From Bacteroidota bacterium (GTDB lineage: Bacteria > Bacteroidota > Bacteroidia > NS11-12g > UBA955): a DNA stretch of 64,000 nt. This document shows positions 44,319 through 52,575 of the stretch, in pieces. The stretch's first letter is position 1. Each line of letters begins with the position of its first letter. The stretch is taken from contig JAQCBH010000008.1 of the NCBI GenBank assembly GCA_027621365.1, positions 1-64,000 of the forward strand, read 5' to 3'. The translations under genes and the position numbers were made by a program. Below the pieces are notes generated by a model. The model ran no database searches. It was not told the origin of the DNA and saw only the letters and a list, made by a program, of their open reading frames with translations.

Positions 44319-45094
44319 ATTACGAATACATATTGGTCAATGATCAGGTCACCGAATATGTGGCCCACATTCAGCTCAATCGACCCAAAGAGCTCAATGC
44401 CTTGAATCTGCAATTGATGCAGGAAATCAAGCACGCTTTGGGCGTTCTAGACGAAGACGATCGTGTGAGAGCGATCGTAATCAGCGGGAACGAGCGAGCC
44501 TTCGCGGCCGGAGCTGATATCAAACAAATGGCAGGCAAAACGGCCATCGATATGTTGAATATCGACCAGTTCAGCACCTGGGATGCCATTCGCCGAACCA
44601 AAAAGCCCTTGGTGGCCGCAGTGAGTGGCTTCGCCCTTGGCGGCGGATGCGAACTGGTCATGCAGTGCGATATGGTGGTAGCCAGTGAAACGGCTCAGTT
44701 CGGTCAACCCGAAATCAACATCGGTGTCATGCCTGGTGCAGGCGGCACACAGCGATTGACTCGTGCCGTAGGAAAGGTGAGGGCCATGGAGATGGTCTTG
44801 ACCGGACGATTCATGTCGGCCGAAGAGGCTATGGCCGCGGGACTGATCAACAAAATCGTTCCTGTTGATGTGTACTTGGATGAGGCCATTGCCATGGCAA
44901 AATTGGCTGCTTCTAAATCTCCTTTGGCGGTTCAATTGGCCAAGGAGAGTGTATTGAAAGCTTTCGATACCCACTTGCAAGAAGGGTTGTTTTTTGAGCG
45001 CAAGAACTTCTATTTGCTGTTTGCCAGTGAAGACCAGAAGGAGGGTATGGCTGCTTTTGTTGAAAAGCGAAAGCCTGAATTCAAGGGTCGCTAA
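44315..45094 (+). CDS. enoyl-CoA hydratase/isomerase (crotonase)
   Basis: Predicted 259-aa crotonase-family enzyme, most like short-chain enoyl-CoA hydratases (FadB1/PaaF/Crt). Oxyanion-hole residues are in [12 protein letters not shown] and [14 protein letters not shown]; both catalytic glutamates are present, the second in [20 protein letters not shown]. Hydrates trans-2-enoyl-CoA in beta-oxidation. ATG 44315 overlaps the PAP2 stop. Confidence 0.9.
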   Translation: MNYEYILVNDQVTEYVAHIQLNRPKELNALNLQLMQEIKHALGVLDEDDRVRAIVISGNERAFAAGADIKQMAGKTAIDMLNIDQFSTWDAIRRTKKPLVAAVSGFALGGGCELVMQCDMVVASETAQFGQPEINIGVMPGAGGTQRLTRAVGKVRAMEMVLTGRFMSAEEAMAAGLINKIVPVDVYLDEAIAMAKLAASKSPLAVQLAKESVLKAFDTHLQEGLFFERKNFYLLFASEDQKEGMAAFVEKRKPEFKGR

Positions 45095-45139
45095 AATGCA
45101 GCAAGGCCTGACGAAGGCCTTGCGTTGAAAAATCTATAG

Positions 45140-45178
45140 GCATAAAAAAAGGTCCCGAGCAATCGGGACCTTTTTTAT
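45140..45178. terminator. bidirectional terminator between crotonase and Omp28 genes
   Basis: Stem CATAAAAAAAGGTCCCGA paired with TCGGGACCTTTTTTATG (one bulge in the A/T tracts), loop GCAA. T tracts on both strands. Its stem nearly repeats the terminator at 63734-63775. A second, T-less hairpin sits at 45101-45123. Confidence 0.92.
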
Positions 45179-45194
45179 GTAAGTCGTTGGCGTC

Positions 45195-46094
45195 TTACTT
45201 CACGTCAGCCATAACGGCATTGATGAAGAACATGCTTCCGTCAGTATCTTTCTTCCATACCAATACAGCAACACTAGTGTTAGCAGCATTGTAGTTCCAA
45301 TAGATAACGGAGGGGTATTTAGACTTGATAGCGTCAGGAATGGCGCTGTACGTGTAAGTCACTTTCTTATCAACCGTAGCGTTAGCAGCAGGATTGCTCA
45401 TTTCAGGAGCAGAGCTGAAAGCAACAGGAGTGTTGCTGCCGTTGGTCAAAGCAGAAGCGCGAATGATGTGCTTGTGGTTGGTGAAGCTACCTGCGGCACC
45501 AGCCTGGTAACCGTCAACACCTTTTTCAATCAACAATACAGAAGTGTAGTAGTCAGCAGCGTCAGGGCTGAAAGCTTGCAGCTTGTAGCTGATGTCGATG
45601 CTGTTGCCGTTGGCTTTAGCAGAAGCGGCTACACCTACCTCGCAAGGATTAGCGTTGTATGTGTTCTTGAAGCTGATGATGTCAGCAGTCTTAACTGTGC
45701 TGTTACCCAAGAAAGAGTTGCTGCAGTAGAAGTGAGGAATGTATCCGTTGGGCTTGGTTTGAGCGTACAATTGTGAAGCGAAAGGAGCAATGAACAAAGT
45801 GTCATTAGCAGGCTTCATCCACAAAGGAACCAGGTAAGAAGAACCTGAAGTGTGCAAGTCCAACGAAATCAAATCAGTACCACCTTGCTCGATGGCTCCT
45901 TTGTACTCAGGGCTGCCGTAAGCGCCGCAAGGTCCGCACCAAGTGGCAGTGTTGTAAATGAGGGCAGAACGCTGCTTGTTCTCAACTGTCAAAGAAGCGG
46001 TACCACTGGGTCCATCAGGGTTGTCTTTTTTGCAGCTTTGCATCGCAACTGTCAATCCGGCAGCAACGACGGCAAACATCAAAAGTTTTTTCAT
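45195..46094 (-). CDS. Omp28-related outer-membrane lipoprotein
   Basis: Predicted 299-aa lipoprotein. Lipobox VAMQSC at Cys21 followed by KKDNPDGPSG. The Omp28 family region starts with a thioredoxin-like IYNTATWCGPCGAYG (CxxC near 53-56) and continues with FKNTYNANPCEVGV and beta-rich C-terminal sequence. Surface-exposed in Porphyromonas (adhesin/receptor), function otherwise uncertain. No TAnnTTTG box is visible upstream; the upstream region is AT-rich. Convergent with the crotonase. Confidence 0.85.
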   Translation of the reverse strand: MKKLLMFAVVAAGLTVAMQSCKKDNPDGPSGTASLTVENKQRSALIYNTATWCGPCGAYGSPEYKGAIEQGGTDLISLDLHTSGSSYLVPLWMKPANDTLFIAPFASQLYAQTKPNGYIPHFYCSNSFLGNSTVKTADIISFKNTYNANPCEVGVAASAKANGNSIDISYKLQAFSPDAADYYTSVLLIEKGVDGYQAGAAGSFTNHKHIIRASALTNGSNTPVAFSSAPEMSNPAANATVDKKVTYTYSAIPDAIKSKYPSVIYWNYNAANTSVAVLVWKKDTDGSMFFINAVMADVK

Positions 46095-46222
46095 AGTTTG
46101 AGTTTAGTAGTATTTTAGGAATACGAATTAATGCTTTTAGGCTTGCATTCGCAATTAAAACAAGGTGCTGAGGGGTAAAAAACTGAAAAATGACCAAGAA
46201 TTGCCGGTCTGCTCGCTCCAAT

Positions 46223-46230
46223 TATATTTG
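46223..46230 (+). promoter_or_regulatory. -7 box TATATTTG for the flippase
   Basis: TAnnTTTG match 5 nt before ATG 46236; excludes the in-frame GTG 46230 that overlaps the box. Confidence 0.65.
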
Positions 46231-46235
46231 TGAGC

Positions 46236-47753
46236 ATGAGTGGAGGCCAAATAGCACGTCAGAGTCTCTGGGCCTCGGTGGTCAATTATTCAGGAAGTTT
46301 GCTTGGTCTATTTACGACCTTTTACGTATTTCCTCTGGTCTTTTCTCCGGCTGAATTTGGGGTCACTCGAGTCTTCGTTGAAATTGGAGCCTTGCTGGCT
46401 GCCGTGGCTCAACTGGGAACGGGTTATTCCATTTGGAAGTTCTTTCCTCGATTTAAAAACGAAAGCGGTCACCACGGAGCTGGATTTTGGCTCCTGATCA
46501 TTCCCGCCATCGGATGTTTGCTGTTGGGTATAGCCTTGCTGGGGTTCAAATCCGAGCTTCTCGGTTTTTTTGGTGACAATGCCGCTCAAATTGAGCCCTA
46601 CTACCTCTGGTTGCTGCCTTTCGTCTTTTTCTTTGTATTCAATACGGTATTTGAAACCTTCTCCGCCTCCTTGGGGCATATCATTTTCCCCTCTTTTCTC
46701 AGGGAGAATCTGGTTCGAATTGCCTTGGGTGGCTTGGGCTTTTTGTACTATTTGAATTGGATAGGTTTTGCTCAGTCCATACAGTGGGTGCCCTTCGTGT
46801 ACGGCTTTGTCGCTGTTCTCAACCTAGGGAACATTCTCAAATTGACTCAGTTGTCCTTTCGCCCGGATTTTGGTTTCATTCGCTCTCAACCTGATTTGGC
46901 CCCTGAGTTCTCGCGCTATACCCTGTATTTCTTCTTGACGACTCTGGCCAATTTGTTTGTTCAACGCTTGGACATGCTCATGGTGTCTTCGGTCAAAGGA
47001 TGGGCCGATTCGGGCATTTATGCCATTGCCATCAACATGGCTGTGCTCATAGAAGTGCCTACTCGATCCATCTTGCAAGTGGCCAATCCGAAGCTGTCAG
47101 AAGCTCTTCACAGAGATGACCAAGCTGAGGTGCAGCGTTTGTATACCAAGACGAGTTTGAATCAGTTCTTGTTGGGAGCCTTGGTTTTGCTGTGCATTTG
47201 GTTGGGTTTGGATGCCTTTTACGCATTTATGCCCAATGGGGATGTCTATCGGGCGGGTAAAATGGCGGTCTTGCTGCTGGGATTGGGCAAGTTGTTTGTT
47301 CTTATGCAGGGCAATTCGTCGGCCATGTTGGCCTTTTCCAAAAAGTATTACTGGGCCTTGCTCATCAATGCCACAGCTGTTGTCGTTGCTTTGATGATGA
47401 ACCGCTGGTTAATCCCCATTTATGGGCTCAATGGAGCCGCCTTGGCTACGGCGAGTACCTGGTTGGCCATTTCCATTGTCACCGCAATATTGGTTTGGCG
47501 CATATACCGAATGCATGCCTTTCACGCAGAGATGCGCAAGGCTTTGGGATTTGTTGTCCTTTTGGTCTCTTGGACGGCAGTCATCGAATGGGCCCTTCCT
47601 GAGTGGGAAGCTTGGGGAATCTTGGGCCACTCCCTAGCCAAATCCTTGATGGTGCTGCTGCCCATTTTGGTTTTGCTCTGGAAACTGAACATCTCCGAAG
47701 ACGTCAATAGTCTACTGAGAAAAGCGGGGGCCCAGCTGCGTCAAATGTTGTAG
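46236..47753 (+). CDS. polysaccharide/lipid-linked oligosaccharide flippase (Wzx-like)
   Basis: Predicted 505-aa membrane protein with about 14 TM helices of the MATE/MVF-like oligosaccharide flippase superfamily: N-terminal GQIARQSLWASVVNYSGSLL, then VQRLDMLMVSSVKGWADSGIYAIA near 250. Would move lipid-linked sugar chains across the inner membrane. It is convergent with legB (13-nt overlap), so it may serve glycans carrying nonulosonate (inference from location). The substrate is not readable from sequence. Confidence 0.83.
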   Translation: MSGGQIARQSLWASVVNYSGSLLGLFTTFYVFPLVFSPAEFGVTRVFVEIGALLAAVAQLGTGYSIWKFFPRFKNESGHHGAGFWLLIIPAIGCLLLGIALLGFKSELLGFFGDNAAQIEPYYLWLLPFVFFFVFNTVFETFSASLGHIIFPSFLRENLVRIALGGLGFLYYLNWIGFAQSIQWVPFVYGFVAVLNLGNILKLTQLSFRPDFGFIRSQPDLAPEFSRYTLYFFLTTLANLFVQRLDMLMVSSVKGWADSGIYAIAINMAVLIEVPTRSILQVANPKLSEALHRDDQAEVQRLYTKTSLNQFLLGALVLLCIWLGLDAFYAFMPNGDVYRAGKMAVLLLGLGKLFVLMQGNSSAMLAFSKKYYWALLINATAVVVALMMNRWLIPIYGLNGAALATASTWLAISIVTAILVWRIYRMHAFHAEMRKALGFVVLLVSWTAVIEWALPEWEAWGILGHSLAKSLMVLLPILVLLWKLNISEDVNSLLRKAGAQLRQML

Positions 47754-48739
47754 ATATCGGCTTTGTAAGCCGCCAAGTTTTTGGGATCCTTGAACCACTC
47801 AATGGTTTGAGCCAAGCCCTCTTGCAAGGTCGTAGAGGGTCTCCACTGGGTGTGGGATTCCAATTTGGCCCGGCTACCTAAGAGGCGAAAAACTTCGCTC
47901 GCTGCAGGTCTTAATCGCTCGTCTTCGCTGACAATTCGGGCTGCTGGGTTGATCTGTTCGATCAGATTCTGAGCCAAATCGCCCACTGAAATTTCTTGTT
48001 CGGTGGCGATGTTGACTTCGTGACCAATCAAGGAAGGGGTTTGGGCAATGCGAATAAACCCTTGAGCCGTGTCTTTGACGTATACCAAGTCACGAGTGGG
48101 TCGGGTATCTCCAAGTTTGATCTCAGTGTAGCCGTTCAATAGTTGAGAAATGATGGTGGGTATAACCGCACGCGCGCTTTGGCGGGGGCCATAAGTATTG
48201 AAGGGTCGCACCAAAGTGACGGGCAACTCAAAGCTTCGGTAAAAGCTGTCAGCCATGGCATCGGCGCCTATTTTGGAGGCTGAGTAGGGGGACTGGGGTT
48301 GCTTGGGATGTTCTTCCGTGATGGGAACAAATTGTGCGGTTCCATATACCTCTGATGTGCTGGTGACCAATACGCGCTCCACACCCAAACGCTTGGCTGC
48401 TTGAACGATGTTCAAGGTTCCTTTGACATTGGTGTCGACGTACGAATCGGGCGAATGGTAACTGTAAGGGATGGCAATTAGAGCCGCCAGGTGAAACACG
48501 ATTTCGCATCCTTCCATGGCCGTATAAACGCCATTGGGATCGCGAACGTCGCCTGAGAAAATATCCAATTGGCTCTTGAGCTTGGTGGGGAGGTGGTCCA
48601 GCCATCCCCATGAATTGAAGGAATTGTAATAGACAAAGGCTTTGACTCTGGCCCCTTCGTGAATCAAGGCTTCTACTAAGTGGCTACCGATGAATCCGTC
48701 GGCACCGGTTACCAATACGCGTTTCCCATTCAAGGACAT
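47741..48739 (-). CDS. legB: LegB-like NAD-dependent UDP/GDP-sugar 4,6-dehydratase
   Basis: Predicted 332-aa extended SDR enzyme. The Rossmann start VTGADGFIGSH (residues 8-18), catalytic YxxxK in SPYSASKIGADAM (near 152), and the segment YNSFNSWGWLD near 38 are characteristic of LegB, the first enzyme of the legionaminic acid pathway (4,6-dehydration of a nucleotide-linked GlcNAc). Last gene of the nonulosonate operon; own TATCTTTG box 4 nt before the ATG. Confidence 0.85.
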   Translation of the reverse strand: MSLNGKRVLVTGADGFIGSHLVEALIHEGARVKAFVYYNSFNSWGWLDHLPTKLKSQLDIFSGDVRDPNGVYTAMEGCEIVFHLAALIAIPYSYHSPDSYVDTNVKGTLNIVQAAKRLGVERVLVTSTSEVYGTAQFVPITEEHPKQPQSPYSASKIGADAMADSFYRSFELPVTLVRPFNTYGPRQSARAVIPTIISQLLNGYTEIKLGDTRPTRDLVYVKDTAQGFIRIAQTPSLIGHEVNIATEQEISVGDLAQNLIEQINPAARIVSEDERLRPAASEVFRLLGSRAKLESHTQWRPSTTLQEGLAQTIEWFKDPKNLAAYKADIYNI

Positions 48740-48743
48740 GAAG

Positions 48744-48751
48744 CAAAGATA
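48744..48751 (-). promoter_or_regulatory. -7 box TATCTTTG for legB
   Basis: TAnnTTTG match on the minus strand, 4 nt before ATG 48739, just downstream of the preceding gene's stop. Confidence 0.62.
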
Positions 48752-48756
48752 AGCAA

Positions 48757-49662
48757 TCAGCCTATCGAACGGCGCTCGTAGGCATCGATGAAGGAATCGG
48801 GAGTGCTGTTGAACACCTTCACATTGCAGAAAGACGCATACTTGGCCAATCGATGGTGGGCCCAAAAGGCTTTGTGCAAGTTGGCAAAGAACTCGTGCAT
48901 GCGAACAGGTGTATTCTGGGCATCGTCGTGTTTCAATGGGGTCTCTTTTTGACCCACTTCGTAGAAATGATCGTCGACCACCACTACTTGGTTGTCAGAG
49001 CGAACCTTGATGTTGCGGTGAAAATTGTTGTCAACGCCAATGAGGTACAACTCTTCAAAGCCAGCATTGATGCCTTGAAAAATGCAGCTGTTGATGACGT
49101 TTTGGCTTTGAGGAGAGCCTAAGCCCATGGTGTACAGACGGTTTTCGAACCACTCAAACCCACGGGTAACGGTGTAATTGTAGACGACAATATGCAGCAG
49201 CGGGTTTGATTTCGCTTGTTGCAGGATCCAGCTCTTTCGGTAAATCTGGGGAACGAATACCGTCAGCGAATGTTGGCTGTTCAACAGGGCTTTCCAAGTC
49301 TCGTTGATCAACTGCTGAGTTTGCTGATACCCTTCATGTCGTTGGCAGTGGGGATGAAGTGCCGCATTTTCAAAGGTCTCGGCATTGAAGTTGAAGAAAG
49401 CCCCATCGGCCAACAAATAATAGGCGGGCTTCAACTGCTGGAAATAGGGGCTTCGAGCCATCATGTTCACCGCCATCAAGGGCATAGGGCTTTGACCAGC
49501 CGATGACCATTGGTCCAATTGGGCTTTGGCGCTAGGGCCATTTCCCACAACAATGACTTGGGAGTCGGGGCTTTTGTAAGTCGGCAAGAACCGGCTTCGT
49601 ATGCCAATTTTGCCCAGAGATAATAGGCTGTTCCAAAGATTCAATGCAAACGATTGGGCCAT
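48757..49662 (-). CDS. putative nonulosonate glycosyltransferase (GT42/DUF115-like)
   Basis: Predicted 301-aa protein without a firm family assignment. VIVVGNGPSAKAQLDQW (near 36-52) resembles the GNGPS start of GT42 sialyltransferases and DUF115/Maf proteins; AFFNFNAETFENAALH and NAGFEELYLIGVDNNFHRN (near 210) recall the 'YLxGxD' region of those families. It is located between legF and legB in a CMP-nonulosonate operon, so a role in transferring the activated sugar is the best guess. Own TACCTTTG box 4 nt before the ATG. Confidence 0.55.
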   Translation of the reverse strand: MAQSFALNLWNSLLSLGKIGIRSRFLPTYKSPDSQVIVVGNGPSAKAQLDQWSSAGQSPMPLMAVNMMARSPYFQQLKPAYYLLADGAFFNFNAETFENAALHPHCQRHEGYQQTQQLINETWKALLNSQHSLTVFVPQIYRKSWILQQAKSNPLLHIVVYNYTVTRGFEWFENRLYTMGLGSPQSQNVINSCIFQGINAGFEELYLIGVDNNFHRNIKVRSDNQVVVVDDHFYEVGQKETPLKHDDAQNTPVRMHEFFANLHKAFWAHHRLAKYASFCNVKVFNSTPDSFIDAYERRSIG

Positions 49663-49665
49663 GGT

Positions 49666-50370
49666 TCAAAGGTAGGCTTTGCCTTGTTGGAGCAAAAATT
49701 CGGCCCAGAGCCAGTCGAGTTCGGTGTCCAAATCCACCAAGCTATTCAAGGGCATTTTGTAGGCCATGCGCTGAGGCAAATCACCCAATGTGTGGGCGCG
49801 CAATGAGGAAACCCGAATGGCATATAAGGAGCCGTTGAGTTCCCAGACTTGAGGCAAATCTTGCCGACGGGTATACTGGCCCTCAAACAAGGGCTGTAAT
49901 CCATTTTGTTCCAATCGAAAGTGGGTGTAATAGGGATTGCTTCGGCTTTCGACGACCGAAAAAACAGCATCGGCCTCGGGGTTCGCTTTCAATTGTTCGA
50001 CGATGCCAATCAAGTCAGTTGATCGTCTAAAGGGAGAGGTCGCTTGGAGCAACAGTATGTTTTCAAAGATTTGGCCCTCTTGCTCATAGTGGTCCAAAGC
50101 ATGGAGCAAAACTTCTCGGCTGCCAGCCGTGTCGCTAGAAAGGGCTTCTGGGCGGGTAAATGGAATGGGCAGACCTAGGTTTTGGGCTGTGCTTTGTATT
50201 TCAGGTGAGTCTGTGCTGATGCAAATTTGGTGGGGCTGGGCTACCTCCAAAGCCTGTTCCATGGAGTATTGAATCAGAGGTTTGCCTCCTAAATTCCGCC
50301 AGTTTTTCCCGGGGATCCCTTTGGAACCGGCTCGAGCGGGAATGATGACCAAAGTTTCGGGTGACAGCAT
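49666..50370 (-). CDS. legF: acylneuraminate (nonulosonate) cytidylyltransferase
   Basis: Predicted 234-aa CMP-sugar synthetase activating a nonulosonic acid with CTP. N-terminal nucleotide-binding motif IIPARAGSKGIPGKNWRNLG (residues 8-27), QATSPFRRSTDL near 100, and DLDTELDWLWAE near 210. Start ATG 50370 (MLSPETL) is 1 nt from the ptmE stop. By operon context LegF (legionaminate) rather than NeuA (sialate), though sequence alone does not decide the substrate. Confidence 0.85.
   Translation of the reverse strand: MLSPETLVIIPARAGSKGIPGKNWRNLGGKPLIQYSMEQALEVAQPHQICISTDSPEIQSTAQNLGLPIPFTRPEALSSDTAGSREVLLHALDHYEQEGQIFENILLLQATSPFRRSTDLIGIVEQLKANPEADAVFSVVESRSNPYYTHFRLEQNGLQPLFEGQYTRRQDLPQVWELNGSLYAIRVSSLRAHTLGDLPQRMAYKMPLNSLVDLDTELDWLWAEFLLQQGKAYL
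49667..49674 (-). promoter_or_regulatory. -7 box TACCTTTG overlapping the legF stop codon
   Basis: TAC CTT TGA are the last two codons and stop of legF; read as TACCTTTG they form a perfect -7 box 4 nt before ATG 49662 of the next gene. Confidence 0.58.
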
Positions 50371-50371
50371 A

Positions 50372-51424
50372 TCAATACAAATGCAAATTGGGAACGTCGC
50401 TTTGAGCTTTTTCGTAATCAGAGAGTGATCCAATGTCGCTCCAATATCCCAAAATGGGGTGCGTGCCTACTTTGGACCCATCGGCAATTAGGTTGTCCAT
50501 GAAGTCGGTGGCATTGTACAATTCTCCTTTGGGAATTCGGCCCAAATCGGATTGCTGAAGCAGGTAAAATCCTGCGTTGGCGAAATAGGTGTAAGTGGGT
50601 TTTTCGACAAAGGCCTTAACCCGATCTTGTTCTTGTTCCAATATGGCATAGGGAACCTTAACCTTATAAGGAATGCTCGCCACGGTTAGGGCATTGCTCT
50701 GATCCTGGTGCCGCAAATAAAAGGCCTCCAAATCCAAGTCGCTGAGCAAGTCGGCATTGAACAATAAGATCTGTTTGTGCTCGAGTTGTTCAGGCAAATA
50801 AGCCAATGCTCCCATGGTGCCCAGCGGTTGGTTTTCTTCAATGTAATGAATGTGGCAATCCCAGGCAGAACCATCTTGGAAATGGGCCATGATCTGCTCC
50901 TTTTTATACCCGACACAGAGAAATATTTCCCGGATGCCGTATCTCACCAATCGCTTGATGTTGATTTCCAGAATGGGTACCCCGCCGACAGGCAATAAGG
51001 GTTTGGGTGTTTCCAACGTCAAAGGGCGAAGGCGTTGCCCCAAGCCGCCGGCCATGATGACCGCAGTCAGAGGCAAATAGGAGCGAAGGTCGTTGAGGTC
51101 AATGATGCGCTCAAGGCGATCCTCTTCGTCCAATAAAGGGAAAATGCAAATGTCTTTTTCGCGATAAGCCTGAAGTTCGCGCACGTCGATTTGCCCTTTT
51201 CGCAAGGAGCGAAAATTCTTGAACATGAATGCCTGGCAGGGATCCTGAGCCGATAAGCCCTTGAGCAGGCCGCGGCGTATGTCTCCGTCTGACAAGGTTC
51301 CCATGACTCGGCCATCAGAATCGGTGACGAACAAAGTTCGAAGATGCCCAGCGATGCCCATCAAGGTCAAGGCTGCGCTCAGCGGTTGGCTGGCTTCCAC
51401 TTGGTGCTGCTCGAGAAGGGTCAT
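50372..51424 (-). CDS. ptmE: CBS-domain nucleotidyltransferase (PtmE-like GlcN-1-P guanylyltransferase)
   Basis: Predicted 350-aa enzyme. A tandem CBS pair occupies about residues 1-115 (FVTDSDGRVMGTLSDGDIRR), followed by a sugar-phosphate nucleotidyltransferase with MAGGLGQRLRPLT (near 124), PKPLLPVGGVPILE and the C-terminal WSDIGSLSDYEKA. This fusion matches PtmE from Campylobacter, which makes the GDP-linked glucosamine that feeds the legionaminate pathway. Overlaps legG by 4 nt. Confidence 0.82.
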   Translation of the reverse strand: MTLLEQHQVEASQPLSAALTLMGIAGHLRTLFVTDSDGRVMGTLSDGDIRRGLLKGLSAQDPCQAFMFKNFRSLRKGQIDVRELQAYREKDICIFPLLDEEDRLERIIDLNDLRSYLPLTAVIMAGGLGQRLRPLTLETPKPLLPVGGVPILEINIKRLVRYGIREIFLCVGYKKEQIMAHFQDGSAWDCHIHYIEENQPLGTMGALAYLPEQLEHKQILLFNADLLSDLDLEAFYLRHQDQSNALTVASIPYKVKVPYAILEQEQDRVKAFVEKPTYTYFANAGFYLLQQSDLGRIPKGELYNATDFMDNLIADGSKVGTHPILGYWSDIGSLSDYEKAQSDVPNLHLY

Positions 51425-52575
51425 GGCTGCAAGGTAGGGAAAATGTGGGTTTTCAATTGCTCTAAGATGCAGGCGGTACTGTGGCCTTGGCCATAGATCG
51501 CGCTGCTATTGGGGTTGAAAGTTTTCTGACTGTGGCCGCGCACAAGGTTCACAATGTCGGCTTTGACAAAGTCGCAACCCGCGATGTTGGGTGTGAGGAT
51601 TCGTCCCTCTTGTCGTTGACCCAAATTGATGACGGGTTTAGGGAAGAAGGAAGCTTCTACAAAACCACTGCTGGTATTTCCGAGCATGGCAGTGCAGTGC
51701 TTCATGGCCGAAGCATAACCCAGGGTTCCCAAGTTTTCTACGCAGACCATGCCTGGACGTCGTTTTTGAAGGTCCAGTACGCGGTTGCGAATTTGATGGC
51801 CGTGGGTATCGGAGTTGGGCATGGTCAGCAAGACTTGGAATTCGGTCAATTCCTCCAAGGCGGCACAGAGTTCATCGGCAAAAGTGGCCGTTTGGGGGTA
51901 TCGCTCTGTTTCGGGATGCATGGTCACCAAAAGGGTAGGATGACTCATGTCTAGGCCGCAGCGCTCGTGCATGCCTTCGGGGCTGATGAAGTTCAGTCGC
52001 GAAAGGGTATCGAGATTGATGTATCCGCAGTTGAAGATGCGATCGGGACGCTGGGTCAATTCTTTGACACGCTCAGCATAAGGCTCTGCGCCGGTAAAGT
52101 GCCATTGGCTCAAATGGGTAATGCTATGGCGAAAGGCCTCGTCCATGGCACCCAAGGTGGTCTCTCCCCCGTACAAATGGGCAAAGGGAATATTGAAGGG
52201 CTTGGCGGCCAAAACGGCAGCCAACATTTCGTATCGATCGCCCAAGCAAAAAACCAGGTCAAAGCGCTCGGAGGTCCAGAGTTTGGAGAACTCCAAAAGC
52301 GTTCTGCCCATGGCTTGAGATATGGCCTCTGGATCATCGGCATTGGCGTAGCAATGGTCGATGGCGTGAGCCACAGTGAAGCCATTGGTCTCGATGGCGT
52401 CTATGGTATGCCCGTGCTCTTTCGACAAATGAGTGCCAAATGCAATGATATGGACTTCGAATTGGGGGTCTTCAGTAAGGGTCTGAATCAGGGGTTCGTA
52501 GATACTGAAATCAGCTCGGGAACTGCTCAGAATGCCAATTTTTTTAGGGGCGCTATGGGAAATGGCCTGACTCAT
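51421..52575 (-). CDS. legG: nucleotide-sugar 2-epimerase, hydrolysing (NeuC/LegG)
   Basis: Predicted 384-aa GT-B-fold hydrolysing epimerase that releases a ManNAc-type sugar from its nucleotide. SSRADFSIYEPLIQ near the N-terminus, CLGDRYEMLAA near 112, HLYGGETTLGAMDEAFRHSI near 137, and GNTSSGFVEASFF near 300 are family blocks. Flanked by legC (4-nt overlap) and ptmE (4-nt overlap), so translation is coupled. LegG-type specificity inferred from context. Confidence 0.87.
   Translation of the reverse strand: MSQAISHSAPKKIGILSSSRADFSIYEPLIQTLTEDPQFEVHIIAFGTHLSKEHGHTIDAIETNGFTVAHAIDHCYANADDPEAISQAMGRTLLEFSKLWTSERFDLVFCLGDRYEMLAAVLAAKPFNIPFAHLYGGETTLGAMDEAFRHSITHLSQWHFTGAEPYAERVKELTQRPDRIFNCGYINLDTLSRLNFISPEGMHERCGLDMSHPTLLVTMHPETERYPQTATFADELCAALEELTEFQVLLTMPNSDTHGHQIRNRVLDLQKRRPGMVCVENLGTLGYASAMKHCTAMLGNTSSGFVEASFFPKPVINLGQRQEGRILTPNIAGCDFVKADIVNLVRGHSQKTFNPNSSAIYGQGHSTACILEQLKTHIFPTLQP

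Noticed and set aside
45101-45123. 8-bp hairpin GCAAGGCC/GGCCTTGC as a terminator
   Set aside because: No T tract follows on either strand; the real terminator is at 45140-45178. It may only be a 3'-protecting stem.
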